From: Erysipelothrix sp. HDW6A
Lineage (GTDB): Bacteria; Bacillota_I; Bacilli_A; Erysipelotrichales; Erysipelotrichaceae
Reading direction: 5' to 3'
DNA length: 64,000 bases
Assembly: GCF_011400295.1 (NCBI RefSeq)
Contig: NZ_CP049859.1
Coordinates: 1,364,001-1,428,000 of the forward strand
The notes under the pieces: generated by a model
The model's database searches: none
The model's input: the letters and a program-made list of their open reading frames with translations, nothing else
What the model was told of the DNA's origin: nothing
Translations under genes and position numbers: made by a program
In this document: positions 47,534-57,214 of the stretch, one piece after another
How the letters are laid out: every line of letters begins with the position of its first letter
Position numbering within the stretch: the stretch's first letter is position 1

Positions 47534-48404
47534 AGCCCAATTGATTTAACATCTTCGCACGATTTCGCCAATTCTTTTCAACCCGTACATAGGTTTCCAA
47601 GAACACTTTGCCGCCGATTATTGTTTCAAGCTCTTCACGAGCTTTTTCTCCGATTGCTTTAATCATTCTACCTTGTTTCCCAATAACCATTCCTTTTTGG
47701 GAATCTCTATCGACTAGGATGACTGCATCAATTATCGTCGTATCTTTCTTTTTAACAATTCTCTCAATCGCAATCGCTACAGAGTGAGGAATTTCTTCCT
47801 CTGTTAATTCAAGAATTTTCTCTCTAATAATTTCTGCATAAATAAATTGTTCTGGATACGCACTAACCTGATCTTTAGGATAGTACATGACCCCTTCTTC
47901 CATATACTCTAAACTTACTTGAATCAAACGATCAACATTATCATTTGTAAGTGCAGATATTGGAATGATTTCTTTAAAGGTTCCATCATCATAGAATGCG
48001 ATTTTTTCGATAAGTTCATCTTTTGTCATAGCATCTACTTTATTGATAAGAAGGAACACTGGTAATTTAGTGCTTCTGATTCGTTCAAGAACAAATTGAT
48101 CACCTTTACCAAAAGCTTCAGTACCGTCAATAATGTAATAAATTAAATCCACTCCCTTAAAATGAGAGTATGATGCTTGATTCATTCTACTACCTAATTC
48201 GTGCTTAGGTTTATGAATACCTGGTGTATCGATGTAAATGAGTTGATACTCTTCTTCAGTTAATACACCTATAATTGCATCTCTTGTCGTTTGTGCCTTT
48301 GGTGACACAATTGCGATTTTTTGTTTAACGATTTGATTAATAAGTGTTGATTTCCCTGCATTCGGACGACCAACAATTGAAATAAATCCTGATTTAAATC
48401 CCAC
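47508..48404 (-). CDS. era: Ribosome-assembly GTPase Era
   Basis: 298 residues. G1 SIVGRPNAGKSTLINQIV, G2 TTRDAIIGV, G3 IDTPGIHKPKHELG, G4 NKVDAMT, and a KH domain with MVIGKQGRMIKAIGEKARE near 245. Binds the 3' end of 16S rRNA. Shares one base with the cdd gene end. Confidence 0.98.
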   Translation of the reverse strand: MGFKSGFISIVGRPNAGKSTLINQIVKQKIAIVSPKAQTTRDAIIGVLTEEEYQLIYIDTPGIHKPKHELGSRMNQASYSHFKGVDLIYYIIDGTEAFGKGDQFVLERIRSTKLPVFLLINKVDAMTKDELIEKIAFYDDGTFKEIIPISALTNDNVDRLIQVSLEYMEEGVMYYPKDQVSAYPEQFIYAEIIREKILELTEEEIPHSVAIAIERIVKKKDTTIIDAVILVDRDSQKGMVIGKQGRMIKAIGEKAREELETIIGGKVFLETYVRVEKNWRNRAKMLNQLGYVETEYES

Positions 48405-48799
48405 TATAACACATCCTTCTTTCCAAACATCATTGGTAGAAGGTTCTTAATATTAGTTGTCATTTCTTCTTTACCATTTGATAAATAAATAGGTGTCTCT
48501 TCTTCTAAAAGCTCAGAGAGTACTTGTCTGCAAATGCCACATGGACCAGCTAAGATATCACCATCTGTTACTATCGCAATTCCTTGAATATCACCTGAGC
48601 GATATCCATGAGAATATGCTGCAAAGATTGCGGAACGTTCTCCACAGTTTGTAGCTCCAAAGGACGCATTCTCAATGTTTGCTCCAATGAAATACTCATT
48701 ATCACTAGTAAGTAGGCATGCTCCTACATGATAGTTTGAATACGGTGCATAAGCATTCTTCATTGCTTCATTTGCTTTTTTAATTAGTGTTTCTTTCAT
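48404..48799 (-). CDS. cdd: Cytidine deaminase
   Basis: 131 residues. Zinc and catalytic motif NCGERSAIFA (Cys53-Glu55) and GPCGICRQVL. It turns cytidine into uridine for salvage. Sits between dgkA and era as in many Firmicutes; 4-bp overlap with dgkA. Confidence 0.96.
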   Translation of the reverse strand: MKETLIKKANEAMKNAYAPYSNYHVGACLLTSDNEYFIGANIENASFGATNCGERSAIFAAYSHGYRSGDIQGIAIVTDGDILAGPCGICRQVLSELLEEETPIYLSNGKEEMTTNIKNLLPMMFGKKDVL

Positions 48800-49146
48800 A
48801 ACACCCTCCTTGCAACGATAATTATTGCGATTGTTATTGCATAGAACGCTGCCAAGAGAACAGCTGCAGCGGCAATATCCTTAATACGTTTAACTTGGAA
48901 ATTATGTCTACGAATCATTAAGTCACAGAGATCTTCAATTGCAGAATTTAGAAACTCAGTAATTAGCACTACAAATATAGCACTAATCACAAACAACCAC
49001 TCATTACTATCTATTTTTAACCAAACAAAGAAACCAACAGATCCTATTGCCATAAGAACTTGGATTAAGATACTTCGATCATATAGTATTCCTGCTTTAA
49101 TTCCTGAGAAAGCTGCTTGGAATTTTTCTAGAAATCGTCTAACCAT
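48796..49146 (-). CDS. dgkA: Undecaprenol/diacylglycerol kinase
   Basis: 116 residues with three membrane helices and the family motif EFLNSAIEDLCD (usually E-x-N-T/S-A-I-E). In Gram-positives this enzyme phosphorylates undecaprenol to recharge the wall-lipid carrier. 8-bp overlap with ybeY. Confidence 0.94.
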   Translation of the reverse strand: MVRRFLEKFQAAFSGIKAGILYDRSILIQVLMAIGSVGFFVWLKIDSNEWLFVISAIFVVLITEFLNSAIEDLCDLMIRRHNFQVKRIKDIAAAAVLLAAFYAITIAIIIVARRVL

Positions 49147-49582
49147 GTTTTGGTGCTATCTCTTTCAGTATTTCGTGTTGTAAACCAAACATTTCTTTTT
49201 CTTCTGCTTCACTGTGATGGTCATAACCCAATAAATGTAAATAACCATGAACCACCAAGAAACAAAACTCTCGTTTCAAAGTATGCCCATAGTCCTTAGC
49301 TTGTCGACGTAAGGCATCCACACTAATGATGATATCTCCCATTAGTAATTGTCCTTCATCAACATCTCCATCTACAAAACTTAATACATCTGTAGGTCTA
49401 TCAACATCACGAAAATCTCTATTGTACTGGTGAATCGTCTCATCATCAACAAGTACCACATTCACAATGACATTCTCATCATGTTCAACCACCTCTAATG
49501 TTTTACTTAAGAGAGGTTTTAAATATTGCTTATAAGCACGCCACGACGTCTCCTGGCTATTGTTTATAAAGTTAATTTCCAT
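49139..49582 (-). CDS. ybeY: Endoribonuclease YbeY
   Basis: Started at ATG 49582 (AGGATG eight bases ahead), 147 residues. Zinc motif HGYLHLLGYDHHSEAE fits H-x3-H-x5-H. Processes 16S rRNA 3' end and takes part in ribosome quality control. Usually follows phoH directly; here the whole phosphate regulon lies between. Confidence 0.96.
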   Translation of the reverse strand: MEINFINNSQETSWRAYKQYLKPLLSKTLEVVEHDENVIVNVVLVDDETIHQYNRDFRDVDRPTDVLSFVDGDVDEGQLLMGDIIISVDALRRQAKDYGHTLKREFCFLVVHGYLHLLGYDHHSEAEEKEMFGLQHEILKEIAPKHG

Positions 49583-49690
49583 AGTTATCACATCCTAAAC
49601 TATTATAACATAGTGGTACAAGCATTGAAATACGATATATCCACTATTCTTCACACTTTTAGTCCTTTAATTATACCCTAAACATTAAAA

Positions 49691-49716
49691 AAACAAAGTG
49701 AATTAACACTTTGTTT
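49691..49716 (-). terminator. Terminator of the pst-phoU operon
   Basis: AAACAAAGTG/CACTTTGTTT, a 10-bp stem with six-base loop, Ts leftward. It overlaps the phoU stop and separates it from ybeY. Confidence 0.9.
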
Positions 49717-50344
49717 AACCGAAGTCGACGCGTTGGCCATTTACGATGTAAATCACCTGTTCACAGATATTCTTACTGTGGTCCCCAGCCCGTTCGATAT
49801 TACGCAATATTTCCGCTAGTTGAAGTGGAAATATATGAGTTTCCGACATATCAGCATACCTATCGACTATCGTTTTAAATCCTTGATCTAAGAGGTCGTC
49901 TTGCTGAGCAGCTTCATACGCTTTCTTGACATCTTTTTCTTCTAAAGCTTCAAGGACTAGATCGAAATTAGTCATAAAAATTGAAGCCATCTCAAAAATA
50001 CCTTCTTGAAAGCTTCTCATATCTTCGTCACCTTTAATAACGAAACGCCCAATGTTTTTGGCATAATCACCAATTCGTTCTAAATCAGTCGCAATCTTAA
50101 TCCCGCCTATTAGAAGTCTTAAATCACGAGCTACTGGTTGTTGAAGACTTAGTGCTGATATCGCACTGTTATTAATTGTATGATCAATGTTGTTAATGAT
50201 TTCATCTCGTTCAACAACTTTTAGCGCCAATACTTTATCGTTAGACTGTAGAGCAGTAATTGCCTCACTCATTGCATAACGAACTTTAGTAGCCATGTTT
50301 GTCAGTTCATTTTCAAACTCAATCATTATGTCTTGAATTCCCAT
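49715..50344 (-). CDS. phoU: Phosphate transport regulator PhoU
   Basis: Started at ATG 50344, with GGAAGG ahead, 209 residues; two PhoU repeats of three helices, with ATDLERIGDYAKNIGRF and EILRNIERAGDHSKNICEQV as the metal-binding motifs. It restrains PhoR signalling when Pst is busy. Last gene of pstSCAB-phoU, its start overlapping or abutting the pstB end. Confidence 0.95.
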   Translation of the reverse strand: MGIQDIMIEFENELTNMATKVRYAMSEAITALQSNDKVLALKVVERDEIINNIDHTINNSAISALSLQQPVARDLRLLIGGIKIATDLERIGDYAKNIGRFVIKGDEDMRSFQEGIFEMASIFMTNFDLVLEALEEKDVKKAYEAAQQDDLLDQGFKTIVDRYADMSETHIFPLQLAEILRNIERAGDHSKNICEQVIYIVNGQRVDFG

Positions 50345-50345
50345 A

Positions 50346-51104
50346 TTAACCAAACCTTCCTGTTATGTAATCTTCTGTACGTTTATCTTTTGGTGTGTGG
50401 AACAACACTTTAGTGTCATCATATTCAATAACCTCTCCTAATAAGAAGAAGGCTGTCTTATCACTAATACGCGCTGCTTGTTGCATGGAGTGCGTTACAA
50501 TCACAATTGTATAATCACGTTTTAGTACTTCGATGAGCTCTTCTACCTTCGCAGTAGCTATTGGATCTAATGCTGAAGTAGGTTCGTCCATTAGGATAAC
50601 TTCTGGCTTTAGTGCAATTGCTCGTGCGATACAGAGACGTTGTTGTTGCCCTCCAGATAGTCGGAGTGCTGATTGATGAAGACGATCCTTCACTTCATCG
50701 TAGAGTGCCGCTTGTTTCAATGAAGAAATAACAGCTTCATTCAGTATTTTTTTATCTTTTATCCCTTGTACCCTTAAACCATAAGCAACATTATCAAAGA
50801 TACTCATTGGAAATGGATTAGGTTGTTGGAAAACCATCCCAACTTTAGTACGAAGCGATACAATATCAAGCTTTGAATCGTATATGTTCTTACCATTAAA
50901 TTTTACATCACCTTCAATACGACATGAAGGAATAAGATCGTTCATTCGATTTAATGTGCGTAAGAATGTAGATTTACCACATCCAGACGGGCCAATAAAT
51001 GCCGTAACTTTATTCTTTTTTATATCGATATTGATATCTTTTAGGGCGTGGTTGTCGCCATAATAAAGATCCAGATTTCTAACTTCAAAACTGTTTAGAT
51101 TCAT
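50346..51104 (-). CDS. pstB: Phosphate ABC transporter ATP-binding protein
   Basis: 252 residues. Walker [21 protein letters not shown], signature [16 protein letters not shown], Walker [21 protein letters not shown] after Walker A is the PstB hallmark. Powers phosphate import. 4-bp overlap with pstA. Confidence 0.97.
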   Translation of the reverse strand: MNLNSFEVRNLDLYYGDNHALKDINIDIKKNKVTAFIGPSGCGKSTFLRTLNRMNDLIPSCRIEGDVKFNGKNIYDSKLDIVSLRTKVGMVFQQPNPFPMSIFDNVAYGLRVQGIKDKKILNEAVISSLKQAALYDEVKDRLHQSALRLSGGQQQRLCIARAIALKPEVILMDEPTSALDPIATAKVEELIEVLKRDYTIVIVTHSMQQAARISDKTAFFLLGEVIEYDDTKVLFHTPKDKRTEDYITGRFG

Positions 51105-52327
51105 GCTTGTCCCAACTTTCTATTCAAGCGTTTGCTTAAGAGTTTAACACTAACATTAAGCAATAATACGAGCACTAAGATAATAATTGATATGGCACTC
51201 GCTAATTCAAAGTTTGGTTGTTCCTGCCCCATTACTGACCAAATTTGTACAGCAAGGGTTGTAGCTCCTTCACCAACACGAGGTGCATCGTTTACGAAGG
51301 TTCCCATTGTATAAATTAATGCTGCCGATTCTCCAATAATACGACTAACTGCAAGTAATACTGCGGAGAGAATCCCTGGAAGTGCGGATGGTAAGATAAC
51401 TTTAAATATCGTTTGTGTTTGACTAGCACCAAGAGAAAGTGATGCTTGTCTATATGCCTGTGGTACGACAATTAAAGACTCTTGCACCGAACGTATTATA
51501 ACTGGCAAAAGAATGACTGCCATTGTGAGGGATCCTAACAGAATACTTAATCCCTTAATATTAAATAATGTTGTAATAGGATATAAAACAACAATACCCA
51601 TAAGACCAAAGATAATACTTGGTACACCTGCTAACATTTCTATACAGCGTTCAATAAAGCTATTGAAACGATTGGGCTCTGCAATCTCTGTTAAGTAGAT
51701 TGCAGCAAAAATTCCAAGTGGCAAGGCAAATAAAAGTGATAGACCGATTAACATCAAGGTTGCAAGTAAGGATCCCCAAATCCCTCCACCTGGTGTTTGA
51801 TAATAGACGGTGTTTAGTGAGACACTTGTATCAAGTTTCGAAACCATGGACTGAGCATTGTCAGCGAATATAGTCCCCATCAATATTATGTCTCCTGATT
51901 CATCGTAAGCATCAATCTTTTCAATTTGATCTCCTACATTAACCGTTAGCGAATTACCATACCCTGAGCCTTTTGTTGCATTAATAGATTCACGAAACGG
52001 AGAGTTTTCATCAACATAGGAAACCTTAATAAGTTTTGCTTTCTCATGACTTATCGCATCTTCGAATGCTATCCCATATTTCTCACTAAAGAATTCATTG
52101 TCTTTCAGATCATCAGGTCTTTCAAAGTGTGTTGCTTGAGAATCTTCCCAAGTAATTAAATAGTTCTGTGTCCAATAATTATTCGTCAACATCTCCATAC
52201 TCAGAGAATCTTTACCTTGGATAACGACAAAACCAAATATTGCCACAAGCACTATTAGTGTAAGTGATGAAGCGAGATAGGTTAGTGCGTTAAGAAATGC
52301 ATCTTTAATTTTACGTGTTCGTGTCAT
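51101..52327 (-). CDS. pstA: Phosphate ABC transporter permease PstA with extra outer domain
   Basis: 408 residues, about 110 longer than usual PstA. Membrane helix 1 at ~20-40 is followed by an extracytoplasmic insert of ~145 residues (~42-185), then the normal permease core ([20 protein letters not shown] on) with the EAA-like loop [20 protein letters not shown]. The insert has [20 protein letters not shown], a PDZ-like look that I cannot confirm. Channel half with PstC. Confidence 0.93.
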   Translation of the reverse strand: MTRTRKIKDAFLNALTYLASSLTLIVLVAIFGFVVIQGKDSLSMEMLTNNYWTQNYLITWEDSQATHFERPDDLKDNEFFSEKYGIAFEDAISHEKAKLIKVSYVDENSPFRESINATKGSGYGNSLTVNVGDQIEKIDAYDESGDIILMGTIFADNAQSMVSKLDTSVSLNTVYYQTPGGGIWGSLLATLMLIGLSLLFALPLGIFAAIYLTEIAEPNRFNSFIERCIEMLAGVPSIIFGLMGIVVLYPITTLFNIKGLSILLGSLTMAVILLPVIIRSVQESLIVVPQAYRQASLSLGASQTQTIFKVILPSALPGILSAVLLAVSRIIGESAALIYTMGTFVNDAPRVGEGATTLAVQIWSVMGQEQPNFELASAISIIILVLVLLLNVSVKLLSKRLNRKLGQA

Positions 52328-53253
52328 TTCCCTTCATCCCCTATCTTTTGTTTTAACTTATGAATTAAGAAATTAGATATTAATATTGTAATCATTAGGA
52401 CGATACCAACAGAGAATCTTACGTCATAGTCAAGTCCTGTAGTCTCCTTTAAACCAGAAAGCATTGTAGACGTAAGTGTACGAGTGATATCAAAGGGATT
52501 CCAAGTAGGACCCATTGATTTATTTCCCGCAACCATGGATACTGCTGTAGCTTCTCCAAATGCCCGCGCTAACCCTAAAATCAAACCTGCAAAGATTCCG
52601 GATTTAGCACTTGTAAGTACTACTTTAAAATTAGTTTGTGTTTTAGAAGCACCGAGAGCAAGTGACGCTTGTTCTAATTCAGGACGTACTGCCTTAATTG
52701 CAACAATAGATAGTGATGTCATTGTTGGTATGACCATAATAGCCAACAAAATAACAACAGCTAACATTGAACGACCACCAAAGGTAGTATATCCAAAAGT
52801 AAGTGCCATCTTATCAACCCAAGAAACAATGACCCCTGATGCAAAGACCCCATATACTACAGACGGAATAGCTGCCAACAGCTCAATAACTGTAGTAAAA
52901 ATTGTGTCTAGTGGTTTAGGAGCAATTTTGGCGATAAAGAGTGCCGTAAGAACCGAAATTGGAAATGCGATAAGCATAGCTAGAAACGCTGTCACTAGTG
53001 TATTGATAATGATAAACAATACACCATAAACTCCTTGATCAGCACGCCATTCAAAACCACTTAAAAACGAAAGGATGTTCAGAGACCCTTCATAGCTCGG
53101 CATAAAAACTGAAATACCTTTTTGAACAATAAATACAAAGATAAAAAGAATCATTGACGCCGAAAGAATTCCAGCAAGCTTAAATAAGCTACGGAATAAT
53201 ACATCAACCAGTCTTTTTCTTTTTTGATATCCTAATAACTTTTCTGGATTCAT
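52324..53253 (-). CDS. pstC: Phosphate ABC transporter permease PstC
   Basis: Started at ATG 53253 (AGGGTG ahead), 309 residues, six helices. EAA-like loop LEQASLALGASKTQTNFKVV near 205 and ARAFGEATAVSMVAGN near 240 are PstC marks. Partner of PstA; overlap of 4 bp. Confidence 0.95.
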   Translation of the reverse strand: MNPEKLLGYQKRKRLVDVLFRSLFKLAGILSASMILFIFVFIVQKGISVFMPSYEGSLNILSFLSGFEWRADQGVYGVLFIIINTLVTAFLAMLIAFPISVLTALFIAKIAPKPLDTIFTTVIELLAAIPSVVYGVFASGVIVSWVDKMALTFGYTTFGGRSMLAVVILLAIMVIPTMTSLSIVAIKAVRPELEQASLALGASKTQTNFKVVLTSAKSGIFAGLILGLARAFGEATAVSMVAGNKSMGPTWNPFDITRTLTSTMLSGLKETTGLDYDVRFSVGIVLMITILISNFLIHKLKQKIGDEGK

Positions 53254-53295
53254 AAAACACCCTACTTTCAAGCGAAAAGCTTAGACAAGCTAAGC

Positions 53296-54201
53296 TTATT
53301 CAAATTCATTCCAAGTCTTAATTGTACCGTTAAATATATCTACAAGTTGTTTTGCACTAGCATCTTTAATTTTTGTATTGGATGATGAAACTACCACTAC
53401 AACCGCATCTAGTGCATAGACACCTGAAGTCAATCCTTCAGAAACTGGTTCTTCTGCTTTAAATTCACGTGAAGCAAATCCGATATCAATTGCATTCGCT
53501 CCATCTTTTTCTGCTCCTAGAGCACGTTTATACGCATCTCCAGACCCTGTTGCATTTGGTTCATACTTGAAGTTACCTGCTAAAGGAATAAAGGATTTAA
53601 CAGCTGCAGTTAGAGTTTTATCAACTGAAGTTGATCCGCCTGTTTTCAATGTAATTGAACTGTTATCTTGTTCTACAATAGGATGATTCTTTGCAAGTTG
53701 TGCCCATGGTGTACCTGAAGCAGTATCAACAATTCCTCCTGCCGCTAACACGACTTGTCTACCTTCAGTAGAATTTGCGAGATAATCAATGAAAGCTAAG
53801 ACTAATTGTTGTTTCTCATCACTTCCGAAATCCCCATCTGCACGTGTTACATAAGAGAATGGACGTGCTAACTTATAAGAACCGTTGTTTACTGTTTCAA
53901 CTGTAGGTTCTACTCCTTCATAAGATAAAGGACTTAGCTTATTTGCTTCAAAATCCGTTGTTAAGGAAACATATCCAATTCCTGATGGACTCGCTCCTAC
54001 TTGTTTGGCCATATCACCATTTGCTGTTGTTTCAGCACTGTTGCTTGTTAATGCATCCAAACCAATAATTGATTCAAAAGCTTCGCGTGTTCCCGAAGAA
54101 CTATCACGAGTATATACTTTAATTTCTTCGCTACTGGATGGATTACTTGAACAACCTACTAAAACAAGAATACTTAATAATAATGCTAAAGTTTTCTTCA
54201 T
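53296..54201 (-). CDS. pstS: Phosphate-binding lipoprotein PstS
   Basis: Started at ATG 54201 (CGGAGGAAG ahead), 301 residues. Lipobox LVLVGCSS, mature Cys at ~18-20. Phosphate-site sequences are TRDSSSGTREAFES near residue 30 and GSGDAYKRAL near 230. It binds phosphate outside the membrane. First gene of the operon, behind the Pho boxes. Confidence 0.95.
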   Translation of the reverse strand: MKKTLALLLSILVLVGCSSNPSSSEEIKVYTRDSSSGTREAFESIIGLDALTSNSAETTANGDMAKQVGASPSGIGYVSLTTDFEANKLSPLSYEGVEPTVETVNNGSYKLARPFSYVTRADGDFGSDEKQQLVLAFIDYLANSTEGRQVVLAAGGIVDTASGTPWAQLAKNHPIVEQDNSSITLKTGGSTSVDKTLTAAVKSFIPLAGNFKYEPNATGSGDAYKRALGAEKDGANAIDIGFASREFKAEEPVSEGLTSGVYALDAVVVVVSSSNTKIKDASAKQLVDIFNGTIKTWNEFE

Positions 54202-54242
54202 ACTTCCTCCGATGCAGTCTATCATTTCTGCTATCTGTATCC

Positions 54243-54292
54243 TATCAAGGAAAGATTAAAGAACTATCAATTAAATGTTAAGATTCTGTTAA
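54243..54292 (-). promoter_or_regulatory. PhoP box array (five hexamers at 11-bp steps)
   Basis: On the minus strand, in order: TTAACA (54292), TTAACA (54281), TTGATA (54270), TTAATC (54259), TTGATA (54248), each 11 bp from the next. This is the PhoP dimer layout known from Bacillus (TTaACA with 5-bp gaps). It stands upstream of pstS and implies activation by PhoP on low phosphate. Confidence 0.9.
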
Positions 54293-54299
54293 CAAAAAA

Positions 54300-54333
54300 A
54301 TCTTATGTGCTCGGTTATCCAAACACATAAGAT
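54300..54333 (-). terminator. Terminator of the phoH-phoPR transcript
   Basis: ATCTTATGTG/CACATAAGAT, a 10-bp stem, with seven Ts leftward; just past the phoR stop and before the Pho boxes. Confidence 0.9.
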
Positions 54334-54336
54334 ATA

Positions 54337-55536
54337 TTAAAGTATTATTGTAAAGCATGTACCCTTTTTAGGTTCGCTAGTAACATCGATGGTCCCATCA
54401 TGAGATTCAATGATGGACTTACTAATTGCCAAGCCAAGTCCACTGCTTCCGTTTTGTCGACCACGAGCAGGATTCCCTCTAAAGAATCTCTCAAAGATAT
54501 GAGGTAAGATTTCTGGATTTATTCCTTCTCCATTGTCTTTAAAATCAATTTTTATACGATTATTTTTTTCACTACAATTGATACGAATCTCTCCATCCTT
54601 TGCATAGTTGATTGCATTGTTGAAAAGATTTAGGAAAACTTGACTCAGACGGAACTGATCAGCATCCAACTCTAAATTAGATGGACAATTCAAGATAACA
54701 CGAATGTTTGCTTGATGAAGCTCTTGACGACGTTCATGTATTAATCCATCAAAGAATTGTTTGAGATTGAAGTGCGTCTTCTCTAAGTATACTTGATTGG
54801 ATCGTAAACGTGATTGTAACAACAAGTCATCAACAATCTTTTGAAGACGATTGTTTTCTTTCTCAATTTGCTCATGAAACTCTTTCGCTGTTTCTGGATC
54901 ATCAAAGTCTTCACGGTTCAGGATTTCTATCATTCCCTTAATTGATGTAATCGGTGTTCTAAGCTCATGGGAAGCATCAGCAATAAAACGTTTCTGCATT
55001 TTTTCACCATCAACAACGCGCGTAACATCTTGGAATATCAACATACATCCATTGTAACGATTATCTTCGCTTACGAGTGGAATAGATAACACTTGGTAAT
55101 CCACTTCTTCGTGATTTAACTGTCTTACAAATTGCTTTTCATTTAAGAATGCATCAAGAAGAATTTGTCGTATATGAATATCAATAACACTGTCATAAAC
55201 GTTAACTGCTTTCTCACCAATTAATTTATCGAAGTATTGATTACTTACTTCAAAGTCTCCTCTTTGGTTAATGTATACAAGTGGTGAAGGGATTGCATTG
55301 ATTAAGGCTTTTAGCTTATCAAATGCATCATCAGCTCTTACGTTTGCAGCATCAGCCTCTTGTTCAACATTCTTCACAATACTTGATAGTTCTTTGTCTT
55401 GTTTAAAGTAATACATAAGCCACGCAACAATCTGAACGAGAATAAACAATAATATAGCAGCTCTATTATTTGCCCAAACTGTAAGTGCTCCTGTTATTAA
55501 GAATATAATAATATTCAATTTAAATTCTTTTGGCAA
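54337..55536 (-). CDS. phoR: Phosphate-responsive sensor kinase PhoR
   Basis: 399 residues, starting at TTG 55536 with GTAGG ahead. Two close membrane helices at 7-45 with almost nothing outside, a coiled segment, a PAS domain (~70-165, LINAIPSPLVYINQRGDF), then His kinase: H box FIADASHELRTPITSIKGMI, N box FLNLFNNAINYA, G boxes DNGEGI and GSSGLGLAI. It phosphorylates PhoP. Lacks an outer sensor domain, so the signal must come via Pst/PhoU. Overlaps phoP by 17 bp. Confidence 0.93.
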   Translation of the reverse strand: MPKEFKLNIIIFLITGALTVWANNRAAILLFILVQIVAWLMYYFKQDKELSSIVKNVEQEADAANVRADDAFDKLKALINAIPSPLVYINQRGDFEVSNQYFDKLIGEKAVNVYDSVIDIHIRQILLDAFLNEKQFVRQLNHEEVDYQVLSIPLVSEDNRYNGCMLIFQDVTRVVDGEKMQKRFIADASHELRTPITSIKGMIEILNREDFDDPETAKEFHEQIEKENNRLQKIVDDLLLQSRLRSNQVYLEKTHFNLKQFFDGLIHERRQELHQANIRVILNCPSNLELDADQFRLSQVFLNLFNNAINYAKDGEIRINCSEKNNRIKIDFKDNGEGINPEILPHIFERFFRGNPARGRQNGSSGLGLAISKSIIESHDGTIDVTSEPKKGTCFTIIL

Positions 55537-56191
55537 CGTAACCTACCCCTCTCAACGAATTAATTCGTACATTGGACGTTTCCAATTTGTTTCTTAATTT
55601 AAAAATATGTACGTCTACGATACGAGTATCGCCATCATATTCATAGTTCCATATTTCTGATAATATTTGATCTCTACTTAATACAATGTTTTCATTACTT
55701 AGAAGGTATACAAGTAAGTCAAATTCTTTTTTCGTTAATTCTATGAGCTCATCATTAATCTTTACTTCATGTTCATCTAAAGACACAGACACATTACCAA
55801 CTTTTATATAGCGATGATGAGAATTCGCATATGCACGTCTTAGGTGTGCCTTGATTCGAGCAGTAAGCTCTCGTGGAGAAAATGGTTTGGTAAGATAATC
55901 ATCGACACCAGCTTCAAAGGCTTCTAGAATATCTGTTTCTTCGTCTTTGGCAGTAAGCATAATAAGAATTGCATTCAAACCAGCAGAACGGAATTTAGCA
56001 ACCAGTTCAACGCCTGAATAATACGGAAGCATCCAATCAATGACAATCGCATCATAGTTATTCTTTAGAGCCAATTCAAGCCCTTCACGGCCATCTTTAG
56101 CAGAGTCGACTTCATACCCTAGTTGTTTAAGGTCATAGCGTAGAAGCCTCCTAATCCCCTCTTCATCTTCAATAATTAGTAGTCTCATCAT
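55520..56191 (-). CDS. phoP: Response regulator PhoP
   Basis: 223 residues. Receiver domain with phospho-Asp52 in IVIDWMLPYYSG, Lys in LTKPFSPREL, then an OmpR-type winged helix (ELTKKEFDLLVYLLSNENIV; RGVGYVAKRI). Binds the direct TTAACA repeats upstream of pstS. Starts 23 bp inside phoH, an odd coupling. Confidence 0.93.
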   Translation of the reverse strand: MMRLLIIEDEEGIRRLLRYDLKQLGYEVDSAKDGREGLELALKNNYDAIVIDWMLPYYSGVELVAKFRSAGLNAILIMLTAKDEETDILEAFEAGVDDYLTKPFSPRELTARIKAHLRRAYANSHHRYIKVGNVSVSLDEHEVKINDELIELTKKEFDLLVYLLSNENIVLSRDQILSEIWNYEYDGDTRIVDVHIFKLRNKLETSNVRINSLRGVGYVAKRI

Positions 56192-57146
56192 TCAACTTGT
56201 CTCCTTCTGCAAACTTCTTAAGAATCTTGATAACAAGTGGATGTCGCACCACATCAGTATGACTTAAGTTTGCAAACGCTATTTCTGGTATATCTTTCAA
56301 ATATGCTTGAGCTATCTTCAATCCCGATTGTTGCTTACGAGGTAAATCGATTTGATCCACATCTCCAGTAACAATCATTTTAGAATTTCTCCCCAACCTT
56401 GATAAGAACATCATCATTTGCGCTTTTGTAGTATTTTGAGCTTCATCTAGAATAATCACCGCATCATCCAAAGTACGACCTCTCATGTATGCAAGAGGTG
56501 CAATTTCAATTATACCTTTTTCAATATAACGCTGGGTACGCTCAGTAGAGAACATATCATCTAAGGCATCATAAAGTGGTCTTAGATACGGATCAACCTT
56601 TTCCTTTAAGTCTCCAGGTAAAAATCCGAGGTTCTCTCCTGCTTCAACAGCAGGACGTGTTAAGATAATTTTAGATATTTCATTTTTCTTAAGCTGTTCA
56701 GCTGCATAACATACTGCTAAATATGTTTTACCAGTACCTGCAGGACCAATTGCGAACGTTAGGTCATGGACCTTCATTGCATCAATAAGTTGTTTTTGAC
56801 CTAAGGTTTTTGCGCGAATTGGTTTACCATTAAAGGTTCTTGTAAGAATCGCATCCATCATTTCGATAAAACGATCAATATGACCTTTATCAACAACCTC
56901 AAAGAGATAATCCAAATCACTCATTTCTAATCGTTGATAGCGTTCAATTACCTGTGTCGCTAGATTTAAGTAATCAAGTGCTTTTTGAACATCTTCTTCA
57001 AGACCAACTACTTCAAGAACATTGTTTACTAAATTAATTCTTACACGATATCTTTTTTCTACTTCAAAGATTGCTTTGTTTTCAATTCCTGCGAGTTGTT
57101 GCAGGCTTACATCTTTTTCTAATAAATCAAATATACGAGTTGTCAA
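56169..57146 (-). CDS. phoH: PhoH-family ATPase
   Basis: 325 residues from a TTG at 57146, seven bases after GGAGGT. N-terminal KH-like part, then the P-loop FAIGPAGTGKTYLAVCYAAE near 135 and FLSRLGRNSKMIVTGDVDQI near 245. Paired with YbeY in most bacteria in RNA handling; here separated from it by the phosphate regulon. It lies ahead of phoP, with overlap. Confidence 0.94.
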   Translation of the reverse strand: MTTRIFDLLEKDVSLQQLAGIENKAIFEVEKRYRVRINLVNNVLEVVGLEEDVQKALDYLNLATQVIERYQRLEMSDLDYLFEVVDKGHIDRFIEMMDAILTRTFNGKPIRAKTLGQKQLIDAMKVHDLTFAIGPAGTGKTYLAVCYAAEQLKKNEISKIILTRPAVEAGENLGFLPGDLKEKVDPYLRPLYDALDDMFSTERTQRYIEKGIIEIAPLAYMRGRTLDDAVIILDEAQNTTKAQMMMFLSRLGRNSKMIVTGDVDQIDLPRKQQSGLKIAQAYLKDIPEIAFANLSHTDVVRHPLVIKILKKFAEGDKLNDETTNY

Positions 57147-57180
57147 ATAGCAGACCTCCTTGTTTCTACTATCATAACAT

Positions 57181-57209
57181 AAAAAAATCTGTATCTTACG
57201 ATACAGATT
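57181..57209 (-). terminator. Terminator of rpsU
   Basis: AATCTGTATC/GATACAGATT, a 10-bp stem, with seven Ts leftward, between rpsU and phoH. Confidence 0.9.
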
Positions 57210-57214
57210 AGTTT

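Noticed and set aside
52484-53029. 181-codon open frame on the plus strand
   Set aside because: Antisense to pstC; long only because of codon bias. No domain or start signal.
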